Assembly: GCA_020072585.1 (NCBI GenBank)
Contig: JAIQGL010000017.1
Span: forward strand, 213,223-277,222
Origin: Terriglobia bacterium
Lineage (GTDB): Bacteria > Acidobacteriota > Terriglobia > Terriglobales > Acidobacteriaceae
DNA: 64,000 nt
Direction: 5' to 3'
The position numbers and the translations under genes are program-made. Numbering within the stretch: the first letter of the stretch is position 1; the number at the start of each line of letters is the position of its first letter. The notes below the pieces were generated by a model. That model did no database searches, was not told the DNA's origin, and worked only from the letters and a program-made list of their open reading frames with translations. Positions 27,651 to 33,888 of the stretch are shown here, piece after piece.

Positions 27651-29516
27651 GTGCAACCCAAATCCCTGACGCTCTACCGTACGCTGCGCTTTGTTCTTCT
27701 GCTATCGATCACGAGTATTTACGCTGTTGCACAGGACGCTTCGTCACAGATCAAGTCAGAGATCGAACGCCTGCAACAATCCTTGAAGGACAAACCTGTT
27801 TCCAGCCCTGATCTGCCGAACGCCGGCACCATCATTGGTGACGGGCTCAATGGCTCAAGGGCGTCGCTGGCTACGGGACATCTTTACCTGAGCCTGGAAA
27901 GATTGGGCCAGGCAGAAGACTTTCTGCAAGGCGCACGGAGCGTTGACGAAAAAGCGGAGGCGATCAAGGATAGTCTTCCCGCGTTTGAAACAGAATGGGG
28001 GAAGGCGAACCTGCAATTGACGGCGATGGACAGATCGGCCAGGGAGCGAGATTGGCGCGGCACGACTACAGCGATTCGAGCACTCTCTGAAACGGCGCAG
28101 GGCCGGGTTATTCCGCTACTGGAAGGCAGCCGAGGCTTCGCAACGGCAACCAAACCCAAAGACGGCTTGTTTTATATGGGACAGGCACAGGGTGAAGCAG
28201 CATTTGCCACGTTCGTGTCCAAATTGAACGCACCGCGCACAGGCACACCATTTCCTCTCCGTTCCGTGCTGCCTGAACTACAGGCGCTACAGGAAAAGAC
28301 CAATGCAGCGTTCCAGCCGCCACGGTCTATTGATATGCATCCTCGGTTCATTGCGTTGAATTCCACGCTTAAATTTGCGCGCGAACTGGATTCATCGAAA
28401 GCGTACGCAGGAGCGCTCTATCAGTATCTTGAAGCGGTGCGCCACTATGGCATGCTGGATCCTGCCGTGCCCGACGCCGCGAAGCAAACTGCGCTGCGCA
28501 ACACAATTGCCGATGAACTGAAGAAATCCAGCAGCGCCAGGCGCGACGACTCGATTGCCCAAATCTTTCTGGAAAGGGCCTACGGATGGCTCAATAAGAC
28601 TGACGGCGCCGCGCCTTCCCCAGATGAATGGCGGAGCGTCCAGATCATTCTGGAGCAGGTATTGCCCGCTTATTACGCCACGCTCAAGCCCGCAGCTCCA
28701 TTGCAGCAGCGTGCCGGACGCACGGCAACGCTGACACTTGTCCGCTGGCCCTACACTTGAAACATCTCCGATCCAGCAAGTTTGCTGGCCCAGGAAGTTG
28801 CCGCCAAGTATGCCGGACGCGTAACGTTCGTGAGCGAAAACTTTGGTGATTCAAAACTGGCGGACCGGTTTGGGGTGAAAGGGTATCCCGCTATATTTCT
28901 GGATGAAGTCCTGATTGCGGCGCCGCGGGACTTTGGTTATTTTGGCGAAAAGGAAGGCACCGGACGCTACGCTCCCTGGCGCAACGCTGACAACCAGGCA
29001 AAGTTCAAGACTGATCTTACCCGGATGATCGACCTGATACTTGCCGGCAAGAAAGATGTGGTCAGCCGGGAACACGCCGGAACAAGTACAAGCCTGGCGG
29101 CTGTTACTTCCCTGCCTAAATTCAAATTGACTGACCTTTCCGGCAAGCCGCTTACTGCGGAGCAGGCCTCCGGCCGGGTGGTGATGGTGGAGTTCTGGGC
29201 CACATGGTGTCCGCCCTGCCGCTCGACGCTGGAATGGCTCGGCGATCTAAAGAAAAAATATGGCGACAACATCGCCATTCTGGCGCTGGCCGTGGAGTCA
29301 CCGGAAGACAAAGTCAGGGAGACAGTCAGCTCGCTCAGCCCTGATCTCCACTGGGCCATCACAGATGCGGCCACCGCTCAGGCCTTCGGCGATATCACTG
29401 CCGTCCCAACCATGTTTCTGTTTGACCGCTCCGGTAAAACCGCGAGCGTGATGTATGGTGCGCCACCTGACCTGCACCAGCAGGCGGAGAAGGTGCTGGA
29501 CGGATTGATCAAGTAA
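27651..29516 (+). CDS. Two-domain thioredoxin-fold protein with in-frame TGA, likely selenoprotein
   Basis: I read this as one 621-residue exported protein. Start GTG 27651 has AAGGAG five bases upstream. Signal peptide about 1-27 (ending AVAQ), then a helical region to about 340. A first thioredoxin fold (about 350-440) contains the only internal stop: TGA at 28758-28760, residue 370. The context is LTLVRWPYT-[TGA]-NISDPASLLAQ. Aligned to thioredoxins from the beta strand through YAG...G-Y-P, the TGA falls exactly on the first Cys of CxxC, giving U-x-x-S. A second TlpA-like domain (about 475-621) has ordinary CPPC at 520-523. A 6-bp hairpin with loop AGTT starts 12 bases after the TGA, as in bacterial SECIS elements. 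No ribosome site precedes any possible restart. Alternatives: nonsense mutation or sequencing error. Confidence 0.75.
28761..28795 (+). promoter_or_regulatory. Candidate bacterial SECIS element
   Basis: Directly after the TGA, stem CCAGCA (28773-28778) pairs perfectly with TGCTGG (28783-28788) around loop AGTT, whose second base is G. The loop begins 18 bases after the TGA. A lower 3-bp stem TCC (28767-28769)/GGA (28793-28795) closes an internal loop. Known bacterial SECIS elements have a loop 16-37 bases after UGA with a G in the first two loop positions (established model). Confidence 0.65.
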
Positions 29517-29527
29517 CCCATTTATCA

Positions 29528-29638
29528 CGAAGGACACAAAGGAACACGAAGGCAGTTCTGGTTAAAGATTTGAGGCAACGTTAAGCCCGCTATCACCCTC
29601 AGTTGCCAGCTATCCTATGTCCCCTTTGTGTTCCTTCG
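29528..29638. repeat. Long inverted repeat in the gap after the selenoprotein gene
   Basis: CGAAGGACACAAAGG (29528-29542) is the reverse complement, with one base inserted, of CCTTTGTGTTCCTTCG (29623-29638). The arms are about 80 bases apart. It belongs with the GGA-rich intergenic repeats seen elsewhere in the window. Confidence 0.5.
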
Positions 29639-29705
29639 CGGACTGTGTGGTTCAGCCCTGCTTTTCTCATTCTTTTGAGGTACGGCCGCCTCCGCAACTC
29701 CCCTT

Positions 29706-29713
29706 AAATTTTT
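29706..29713. repeat. Target-site duplication, left copy
   Basis: AAATTTTT directly left of the inverted end; the same 8 bases follow the right end at 33820-33827. Eight-base duplications are normal for IS1595-family elements. Confidence 0.85.
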
Positions 29714-29734
29714 GGGGATTATCCACTTGACACA
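29714..29734 (+). repeat. Left terminal inverted repeat of IS1595-family element
   Basis: 21 bases, 20 of 21 identical to the inverted right end. Contains TTATCCAC, eight bases of a DnaA-box-like 9-mer, and TTGACA that can act as an inward -35. Confidence 0.88.
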
Positions 29735-29780
29735 TACAGGCTCGTAAGCTATTGATTATAGGCAGCCGTGACAGGGCAAA

Positions 29781-29794
29781 GTCCAACGTTGGAC
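29781..29794. promoter_or_regulatory. Perfect 14-bp palindrome
   Basis: GTCCAACGTTGGAC is fully self-complementary and lies in the leader of the 90-residue cargo gene. It could be an operator for a dimeric regulator or a nuclease/methylase site; no regulator is identified. Confidence 0.4.
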
Positions 29795-29858
29795 GCTTGC
29801 AATCAGTTGCCAACAGGGTGTATTTCTCAAACTGCAAGACTCCGCAACTAAACAGAAC

Positions 29859-29893
29859 GGGCCGTTCCAATGTTTGACGCATTGAAGCGGCCC
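29859..29893 (+). other. 14-bp hairpin upstream of cargo gene
   Basis: Arm GGGCCGTTCCAATG (29859-29872) pairs with CATTGAAGCGGCCC (29880-29893), allowing one G-T pair and one mismatch, around a 7-base loop. It ends 29 bases before the ATG at 29923 and so would sit in the leader RNA. Confidence 0.45.
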
Positions 29894-29922
29894 TAACCAA
29901 AGCACCTGATTGAGAGGCGACA

Positions 29923-30195
29923 ATGGCTACCCGTAAGACTAAACGCACACGCAAGCCACGTTCAAGTTACAGCCGCTTTCCAGAGGTCAAAGGGAAGGTG
30001 GTTTCACTGGTCGAGGTTGACCACAACGCAAGCGCGATCATCATCATGTTCGAGGACAATACCGTTCTCGGATTCGACATTGATTCCAGTCATGTTGTGT
30101 TCCCTCAGTTGTTCGACAGGAACAAAGGGAATTGGAAACCACTCAAACATTGGCCGCCGATCTATAGTCCAATATCCATGGTCAAATGGCCGTAA
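29923..30195 (+). CDS. Small cargo protein of unknown function
   Basis: A 90-residue protein with a basic N-terminal tail (ATRKTKRTRKPRSSYSR) and a compact, probably beta-rich remainder (KGKVVSLVEVDHNASAIIIMF, NTVLGFDIDS). ATG has GAGAGG six bases upstream. An intrinsic terminator begins 7 bases after the stop, so it forms a complete transcription unit. Such a basic tail could bind nucleic acid. I do not recognise a family. Upstream lie a palindrome and a hairpin inside the mobile element. Confidence 0.6.
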   Translation: MATRKTKRTRKPRSSYSRFPEVKGKVVSLVEVDHNASAIIIMFEDNTVLGFDIDSSHVVFPQLFDRNKGNWKPLKHWPPIYSPISMVKWP

Positions 30196-30201
30196 AAACA
30201 G

Positions 30202-30224
30202 ACCCGCTTCGGCGGGTTTTTTAT
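30202..30224 (+). terminator. Intrinsic terminator after small cargo gene
   Basis: Stem ACCCGC (30202-30207)/GCGGGT (30212-30217) with loop TTCG and a T6 tract: a strong rho-independent terminator. Confidence 0.88.
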
Positions 30225-30351
30225 TTGGGGGACAGAGGATGTAAGAAGTGATATAAAACTCGTAACGCCCGACTGCGAATCGGGCGTTGACGACATCCTA
30301 ATAAATTGCGGTTTGGGCTGGCACTCAAATCATACAGTGGAGTTGTCTGCC

Positions 30352-31014
30352 ATGCAAGCGACCAATGATCCTCAAATCCGCGAACTGTTGCTTCCCTTTG
30401 TTCGCAACGAGCATGGCACTTCAGAGACAATATACATTGAAGAATTTGCCCTCTATGGTGGGGCCAACAGGGCAGACCTTGCAGCCCTGAATGGAGTCTC
30501 TCACGGCTATGAAATTAAAAGTGATAAAGACACGCTTCTTCGCCTCCCGCAACAGGTGGATGCCTATAATGCAGTGTTTGAAAGAGCAACATTAGTCAGC
30601 GGAGTCCGGCATCTCTCGGCGGCGCTAAACATGATCCCCAGATGGTGGGGCGTTGTGGAAGTACGTAGCCACCAAGATTCCACTGTTTTCTTGGAGCGAG
30701 TACGTGAGTCAAGGCCCAACCCAGAACCACACGGGGAAGCTATAGCTTCCCTCCTGTGGCGACCCGAAGCTCTTCATATTCTGACAAGTCTCGGTCTTGA
30801 CAAAGGTGTCCGATCTAAGCCAATGGAACACTTGATTGCGCGCCTCGCAGCAGAACTATCGCCTGAAAAACTGTCGCGCATTGTTCGCGAAACCCTACGC
30901 GCTAGGGGAGATTGGCGAGCTGCTGCACGACTACGGCGATATGATGCGAAGTCCCCACGGCTCTCCAATCAGTCGCGCTCCCAACGCATTTTTGCTGAGA
31001 ACACTGGTCTATAA
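30352..31014 (+). CDS. Sce7726-family protein with PD-(D/E)xK nuclease signature
   Basis: A 220-residue protein. Residues 25-80 show a restriction-like core: Glu30/31 (YIEEFALY), Asp42 in NRADLAALNG, the E-x-K pair Glu54 and Lys56 in HGYEIKSD, and Q-x3-Y (Gln68, Tyr72) as in RecB/Cas4-type nucleases. The motif NRADLA...GYEIKSDxDTLxRL is the hallmark of the sce7726 family. ATG 30352 is chosen over an in-frame start 13 codons earlier because GGAG lies nine bases before it. The last 113 bp overlap the 3' end of the convergent beta-family gene. sce7726 and beta-like proteins are commonly encoded side by side; their joint role is unknown, with defence a plausible guess. Confidence 0.8.
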   Translation: MQATNDPQIRELLLPFVRNEHGTSETIYIEEFALYGGANRADLAALNGVSHGYEIKSDKDTLLRLPQQVDAYNAVFERATLVSGVRHLSAALNMIPRWWGVVEVRSHQDSTVFLERVRESRPNPEPHGEAIASLLWRPEALHILTSLGLDKGVRSKPMEHLIARLAAELSPEKLSRIVRETLRARGDWRAAARLRRYDAKSPRLSNQSRSQRIFAENTGL

Positions 31015-32035
31015 ATTTGTCACCCCAGCTATATTGTGGCCCTTTCCAGCTTGAATGGCCTTTCACCATCGTTGCCAATTTGGGATATTGCACCGATGGT
31101 GCCAGTTGCTCTCTGATTGCTTTTTTCTCGGCTGTTTTCGCCCATTTCTTGCGTGGCTGCGCTTGGCCTTTTGCGACGACATAATTGAGACTATCCGTGT
31201 AGCGGATATTGGGACTCATGTTCATCATTCTTGGATCTAAATCCCCAGCAAGAACGGGATGATTGATAGCGTAATCCGCAAAGGTCGGCACCCTCTTATT
31301 CATGCTCTTTTGCTTTGACCGGACAAACAGCCATGCTAGCCAATCCTCACGATCCAACTCGTCAATTTTGTTTTTCCCCACCTCGCTCATGTCTTGAGGG
31401 AATGATGACGATGCGACTGTTAATGTTCGCCACTCAGCCAATCGCGGCAGTGCATCAATCAAAAATGGGAAAAATGCCTTGGATGGTACCTTTGCACGAA
31501 AATCCACAAGCAAATCGATACTATCTGGTTTGGCATTCAGCATCGCGAGAAGTGAGTCGATTTGAGCGCCCAACTCCGCGATACCTTCAAGATCAGCCTC
31601 TAGAAGCCGAAGACAACAACCGCGCCCGTCTGTTTCGATAGCATTTTTTACGGAATCGGCATAGTCTTCCACTCGATCCAGGCCAACAGTGGGGATGAAA
31701 GACACGTTGCCTTTCCGCAACGCTACAAAAAGAGAATCCACTGGCGATATTCCATCTTTTAGGTCGTCCTCGGTTTCGATATAAACGGCATCTACGAAAA
31801 CTGAGGGAAGCGCTGCAAGAACTTTGACAAAGTTGGCACTCACGTCCTTGACGTGCTTGTCTATGGTCTTTGCCAAAACTGGAGGACCGTCCTCTGGATA
31901 GGCTTTCGGTATCGGGGGAACCTCAATAAGAGGTGTAAATTTTTTGAACAGCTTGGCGTCGGTGTTTTTTAGAGCGTTTAATTCGCCCTGCTTGCCTTTG
32001 AGAATTGGCACATAGTGAGAATGGTCAAACTTCAT
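30902..32035 (-). CDS. Beta-family protein (sce7725-like)
   Basis: A 377-residue protein. The N-terminus HYVPILKGKQGELNALKNTD followed by FKKFTPLIEVPPIP, and the C-terminus SATDWRAVGTSHHIAVVV, match the phage-T4-named 'beta protein' family (PF14350). No catalytic motif is evident; the family is thought to have a TIM-barrel-like fold, which I cannot verify here. It converges with the sce7726 gene, their coding ends overlapping by 113 bp. Its start lies 77 bases downstream of the allo-tRNA on the same strand, so a common transcript is possible. No strong ribosome site is seen. Confidence 0.8.
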   Translation of the reverse strand: MKFDHSHYVPILKGKQGELNALKNTDAKLFKKFTPLIEVPPIPKAYPEDGPPVLAKTIDKHVKDVSANFVKVLAALPSVFVDAVYIETEDDLKDGISPVDSLFVALRKGNVSFIPTVGLDRVEDYADSVKNAIETDGRGCCLRLLEADLEGIAELGAQIDSLLAMLNAKPDSIDLLVDFRAKVPSKAFFPFLIDALPRLAEWRTLTVASSSFPQDMSEVGKNKIDELDREDWLAWLFVRSKQKSMNKRVPTFADYAINHPVLAGDLDPRMMNMSPNIRYTDSLNYVVAKGQAQPRKKWAKTAEKKAIREQLAPSVQYPKLATMVKGHSSWKGPQYSWGDKFIDQCSQQKCVGSATDWRAVGTSHHIAVVVQQLANLP

Positions 32036-32112
32036 ATTTTGAGGAAACTCGACTTTCTAAGGGGCGGATAATACGCTCACCCCGAGATCTAATAATTGGA
32101 CTATAATTTTGA

Positions 32113-32196
32113 CGGAGGGCAGGGGATTTGAACCCCATCGCCTGCGAGACGATTCCCGGTTATAAATCGGGTTCTGCCACCTGACAGTTACCCTCC
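32113..32196 (-). tRNA. Unusual 8/4 class II tRNA (allo-tRNA), anticodon UAU
   Basis: Read on the minus strand from 32196. The acceptor stem is 8 bp: GGAGGGTA pairs with TGCCCTCC. D arm: CTGTC/GGCAG, 5 bp with a 4-base AGGT loop, as in tRNA-Sec. Anticodon arm: CCCGA/CCGGG with loop TTTATAA, anticodon UAU (AUA), and an A-C mismatch closing the loop. Long variable arm: ATCGTC/GGCGAT, loop TCGCA. T stem is only 4 bp: GGGG/CCCC around the canonical TTCAAAT loop. Discriminator is G; CCA is not encoded. The 8/4 shape, long variable arm and G73 match the Acidobacteria 'allo-tRNAs' found in selC searches, which are serine-accepting (family knowledge). It could place Ser at AUA codons or act as a regulatory RNA. 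Confidence 0.82.
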
Positions 32197-32220
32197 GTAA
32201 AAGGCACGCTCACCATGGCT

Positions 32221-32300
32221 CGATTCGCCCCGTCCCTCAGACAAAACGAATCGGGCCTTTGTGTTATCGGCCACTGATACGGCAAGCGCGACGGTATCAG
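32221..32300. other. Two hairpins next to the allo-tRNA
   Basis: CGATTCG (32221-32227) pairs with CGAATCG (32247-32253), and CTGATAC (32274-32280) with GTATCAG (32294-32300). They lie upstream of the tRNA on its strand. No clear promoter is seen; they may be tRNA leader structure. Confidence 0.35.
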
Positions 32301-32379
32301 CAGCCTATAACTCTTATGGGCATATTTTCCTCGTCATCTGCAAGGCACACTTCTCCCTGCGAAAAAATCGCAATTTTTC

Positions 32380-32408
32380 TTGACGGGGAAATACCGGAGG
32401 GCTTATAT
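32380..32408 (+). promoter_or_regulatory. Sigma-70-like promoter of candidate small RNA
   Basis: TTGACG (32380-32385), 17-base spacer, TTATAT (32403-32408). No coding frame follows before a terminator at 32468. Confidence 0.6.
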
Positions 32409-32414
32409 TGAGGT

Positions 32415-32495
32415 TGCTGAGACATCAACAAAGCCGAATCGGTTAGTTCCCCGATCAAACAAATTTTAAGGCCCGTTGGCTGACGGGCCTTTTAA
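32415..32495 (+). ncRNA. Candidate small RNA of the mobile element
   Basis: From the predicted start near 32415 to the terminator is about 80 bases without a reading frame. It can fold into a first hairpin (GTTG...CAAC, 32413-32429), a second (ATCGG...CCGAT) and the terminator stem AAGGCCCGT (32468-32476)/ACGGGCCTT (32483-32491) with a T-rich tail. Promoter, structure and terminator in order support a short transcript. Its function (regulation of transposase or cargo) is unknown. Confidence 0.5.
32468..32495 (+). terminator. Intrinsic terminator of candidate small RNA
   Basis: Perfect 9-bp stem AAGGCCCGT/ACGGGCCTT, 6-base loop TGGCTG, followed by TTAATTTT. Confidence 0.8.
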
Positions 32496-32597
32496 TTTTG
32501 GCTGGAAATTAAAAGACAAAATGTCAGCTACTGAGGCTTGGCCTGCTAGCTGGGCTACTCTTGGCGATTCATCCTATTTGGGCTGAACCAGTCAGCA

Positions 32598-32623
32598 CGG
32601 TAGCAAGTATGGACTTGCTACCG
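32598..32623. other. Perfect 11-bp hairpin
   Basis: CGGTAGCAAGT (32598-32608) and ACTTGCTACCG (32613-32623) pair perfectly around ATGG. There is no T-run. It lies 60 bases before the small basic ORF at 32683. Confidence 0.5.
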
Positions 32624-32682
32624 GGATATCAACCTTCGCCTAGTTACTAAGGCAAAAACTTAAATCTACAGTATTGTAAACT

Positions 32683-32826
32683 ATGACTATGAAAGTTGAA
32701 AAAGAAAAATTTGATGCCCTTTTAGGAAGGCTTATTAAGGCAAAACCTATGCCAGAGAAGAAGGTTAGGACTCCGAAGAAACGGAGTCCCAAGCCAATTA
32801 TAGGGCGGGATCGCGATCGGCAGTAA
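32683..32826 (+). CDS. Small basic protein next to transposase
   Basis: A 47-residue frame from ATG 32683 (or the ATG two codons later) to TAA 32824-32826. It begins MTMKVEKEKFDALLGRLIKAKP and continues with a Lys/Arg/Pro-rich tail (KKVRTPKKRSPKP). The first half looks like an amphipathic helix, the second an unfolded nucleic-acid-binding tail. FDALLGRLIKAKPMP-type short proteins recur next to toxins and mobile genes, but I cannot assign a family with certainty. Its last 29 bp overlap the convergent 3' end of the transposase gene. No strong ribosome site. Confidence 0.45.
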   Translation: MTMKVEKEKFDALLGRLIKAKPMPEKKVRTPKKRSPKPIIGRDRDRQ

Positions 32827-33733
32827 GCTGGCTATATTGCATAGGTGTGACGTTGCACATCCGCGCAATTGTCTTTATGAAAATATCCACGTCTTTGCGG
32901 TTGTTAAAGCGGTAATCAAATTCTGCCATGTACCGCTCAAGATGCTTTACGCTCACCTGATGAAAACTCCCTATAAGTCCGCGCTTGAAAAGTGACCAGT
33001 AGTTTTCGATTGAGTTTGTATGCACGTTGCCGCGTACCCATTCCTCTTTTATGTGATTCACTGAATCATGTTTGCGGACTTTGCCAACCGATTTATAACC
33101 CGCGTGTTCGTCCGTCATGATGTGCGCTATTTCATCAGTGTGCTTTAAGATCGTGCCGACCAGGGTAGCTTTTGAAACCGTGTTTAAACGCATTGTGCGT
33201 ACCCTGCCGCTGTCGCCGCGCTCGATCAAGCCCACAACTGCGGGTTTCTCATACCGTGCGCGCTTGCGCCGTTTATCGAATTTGCCGCCGATGTACGTTT
33301 CGTCAACTTCAACGGTGCCCGTAAATAGAGAGCCCTCCGTTTCTTCCATGGACTTGCGGATACGGTGCGCCAGATACCAAGCTGTTTTGTAGCTGCCGAT
33401 GCCAAGGTGCCGCTGTAGCTGCTTTGCGCTGATTCCCTTTTTAGCGTCCGCGATGAGAGCAACGGCCATGAACCATTTTGTTAACGGAAGGTGCGAGTCA
33501 TGGAAGATCGTGCCGGATGTTGCGGAGAATTGCTGCTGGCATGAGTCCTCTAAGCACTGGTACAGCTTGCCGCGCTTGTTATCGGTTTCCTTGCTCACCT
33601 TGCGATTGATGGTAGAAACCTCAGCATTGCCGCACGTACCGCAGCGGATGCCATCAGGCCAGCGCATCTGCTCAAGGTAATTCCAGCAGGATTCTTCAGT
33701 CTTAAATTTCTCGTTTACGTCTATGAGGTTCAT
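32798..33733 (-). CDS. IS1595-family (ISXO2-like) transposase
   Basis: A protein of 311 residues. The N-terminus holds a zinc ribbon (RCGTCG, then YQCLEDSCQQQF). The DDE-type ISXO2 domain starts at about residue 135: first Asp in GTVEVDETYIGGK, second in HIMTDEHAGYK and the third acidic/Asn residue with Lys in HTNSIENYWSLFKRG, as in the IS1595 group. The frame opens nine codons earlier, but ATG 33733 follows the ribosome site GGGGGCAGGG. A promoter with its -35 inside the right terminal repeat drives it. The frame is intact, so the enzyme may be active. Confidence 0.9.
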   Translation of the reverse strand: MNLIDVNEKFKTEESCWNYLEQMRWPDGIRCGTCGNAEVSTINRKVSKETDNKRGKLYQCLEDSCQQQFSATSGTIFHDSHLPLTKWFMAVALIADAKKGISAKQLQRHLGIGSYKTAWYLAHRIRKSMEETEGSLFTGTVEVDETYIGGKFDKRRKRARYEKPAVVGLIERGDSGRVRTMRLNTVSKATLVGTILKHTDEIAHIMTDEHAGYKSVGKVRKHDSVNHIKEEWVRGNVHTNSIENYWSLFKRGLIGSFHQVSVKHLERYMAEFDYRFNNRKDVDIFIKTIARMCNVTPMQYSQLTADRDPAL

Positions 33734-33777
33734 TTCCCTGCCCCCTGAATATTTATGCATCTGGCCTAACAGGGAAA

Positions 33778-33806
33778 ATATTATTACATTTTTACATCTG
33801 TGTCAA
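33778..33806 (-). promoter_or_regulatory. Transposase promoter embedded in right inverted repeat
   Basis: On the minus strand TTGACA (33806-33801), 17-base spacer, TAATAT (33783-33778). The -35 lies within the terminal repeat, so transposase binding at the end could repress its own gene. Confidence 0.75.
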
Positions 33807-33819
33807 GTGGATAATTCCC
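33799..33819 (-). repeat. Right terminal inverted repeat of IS1595-family element
   Basis: 21 bases, inverted copy of the left end with one mismatch. Contains the same TTATCCAC and TTGACA motifs. Confidence 0.88.
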
Positions 33820-33827
33820 AAATTTTT
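33820..33827. repeat. Target-site duplication, right copy
   Basis: AAATTTTT, identical to 29706-29713. Confidence 0.85.
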
Positions 33828-33830
33828 GGG

Positions 33831-33888
33831 TTGACATAGCTGTATTTTGGATTGCATATTTATACACTCTACTGCATAATTATTCGGT
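33831..33888 (+). promoter_or_regulatory. argR promoter with two ARG-box-like operators
   Basis: Two 14-mers resemble the ArgR box TGAATwwwwATTCA: TGCATATTTATACA (33853-33866) and TGCATAATTATTCG (33873-33886), each matching 8 of 10 fixed positions, centres 20 bp apart, as usual for paired ARG boxes. They overlap TTGCAT (33852-33857), 17-base spacer, CATAAT (33875-33880). That predicts transcription starting at about 33887, two bases before ATG, a leaderless message. A second TTGACA at 33831 with CATATT at 33855 (18-base spacer) is possible. This fits autorepression of the arginine cluster by ArgR with arginine. Confidence 0.7.

Larger units (their letters stand above)
29714..33819. mobile_element. 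IS1595-family (ISXO2-like) element with cargo genes, about 4.1 kb
   Basis: Both ends are defined. Left 29714-29734 begins GGGGATTATCCACTTGACAC; right 33799-33819 is its inverted copy with one mismatch at position 4. The 8-bp duplication AAATTTTT flanks the element. Inside is an ISXO2-like transposase on the minus strand at the right end. Cargo: a 90-residue protein, sce7726-family protein, beta-family protein, an 8/4 allo-tRNA, a probable small RNA, a 47-residue basic protein and several hairpins. Simple IS1595 elements are shorter, but passenger-carrying members are known in this family. It is inserted between the Sec-protein gene and argR. The intact duplication and open transposase suggest a recent or still active insertion. 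Confidence 0.88.

Noticed and set aside
28782..29516. Separate TlpA-like gene starting at a TTG after the TGA
   Set aside because: No ribosome site; it would start inside the first thioredoxin fold, and the TGA is exactly at the active-site Cys column. Kept as one gene with the upstream frame.
32113..32196. Ordinary tRNA-Ile, or a tRNA read on the plus strand
   Set aside because: The canonical TTCAAAT loop and GG in the D loop appear only on the minus strand. The long variable arm and 8/4 stems do not fit tRNA-Ile. The plus-strand anticodon arm pairs slightly better, but nothing else does.
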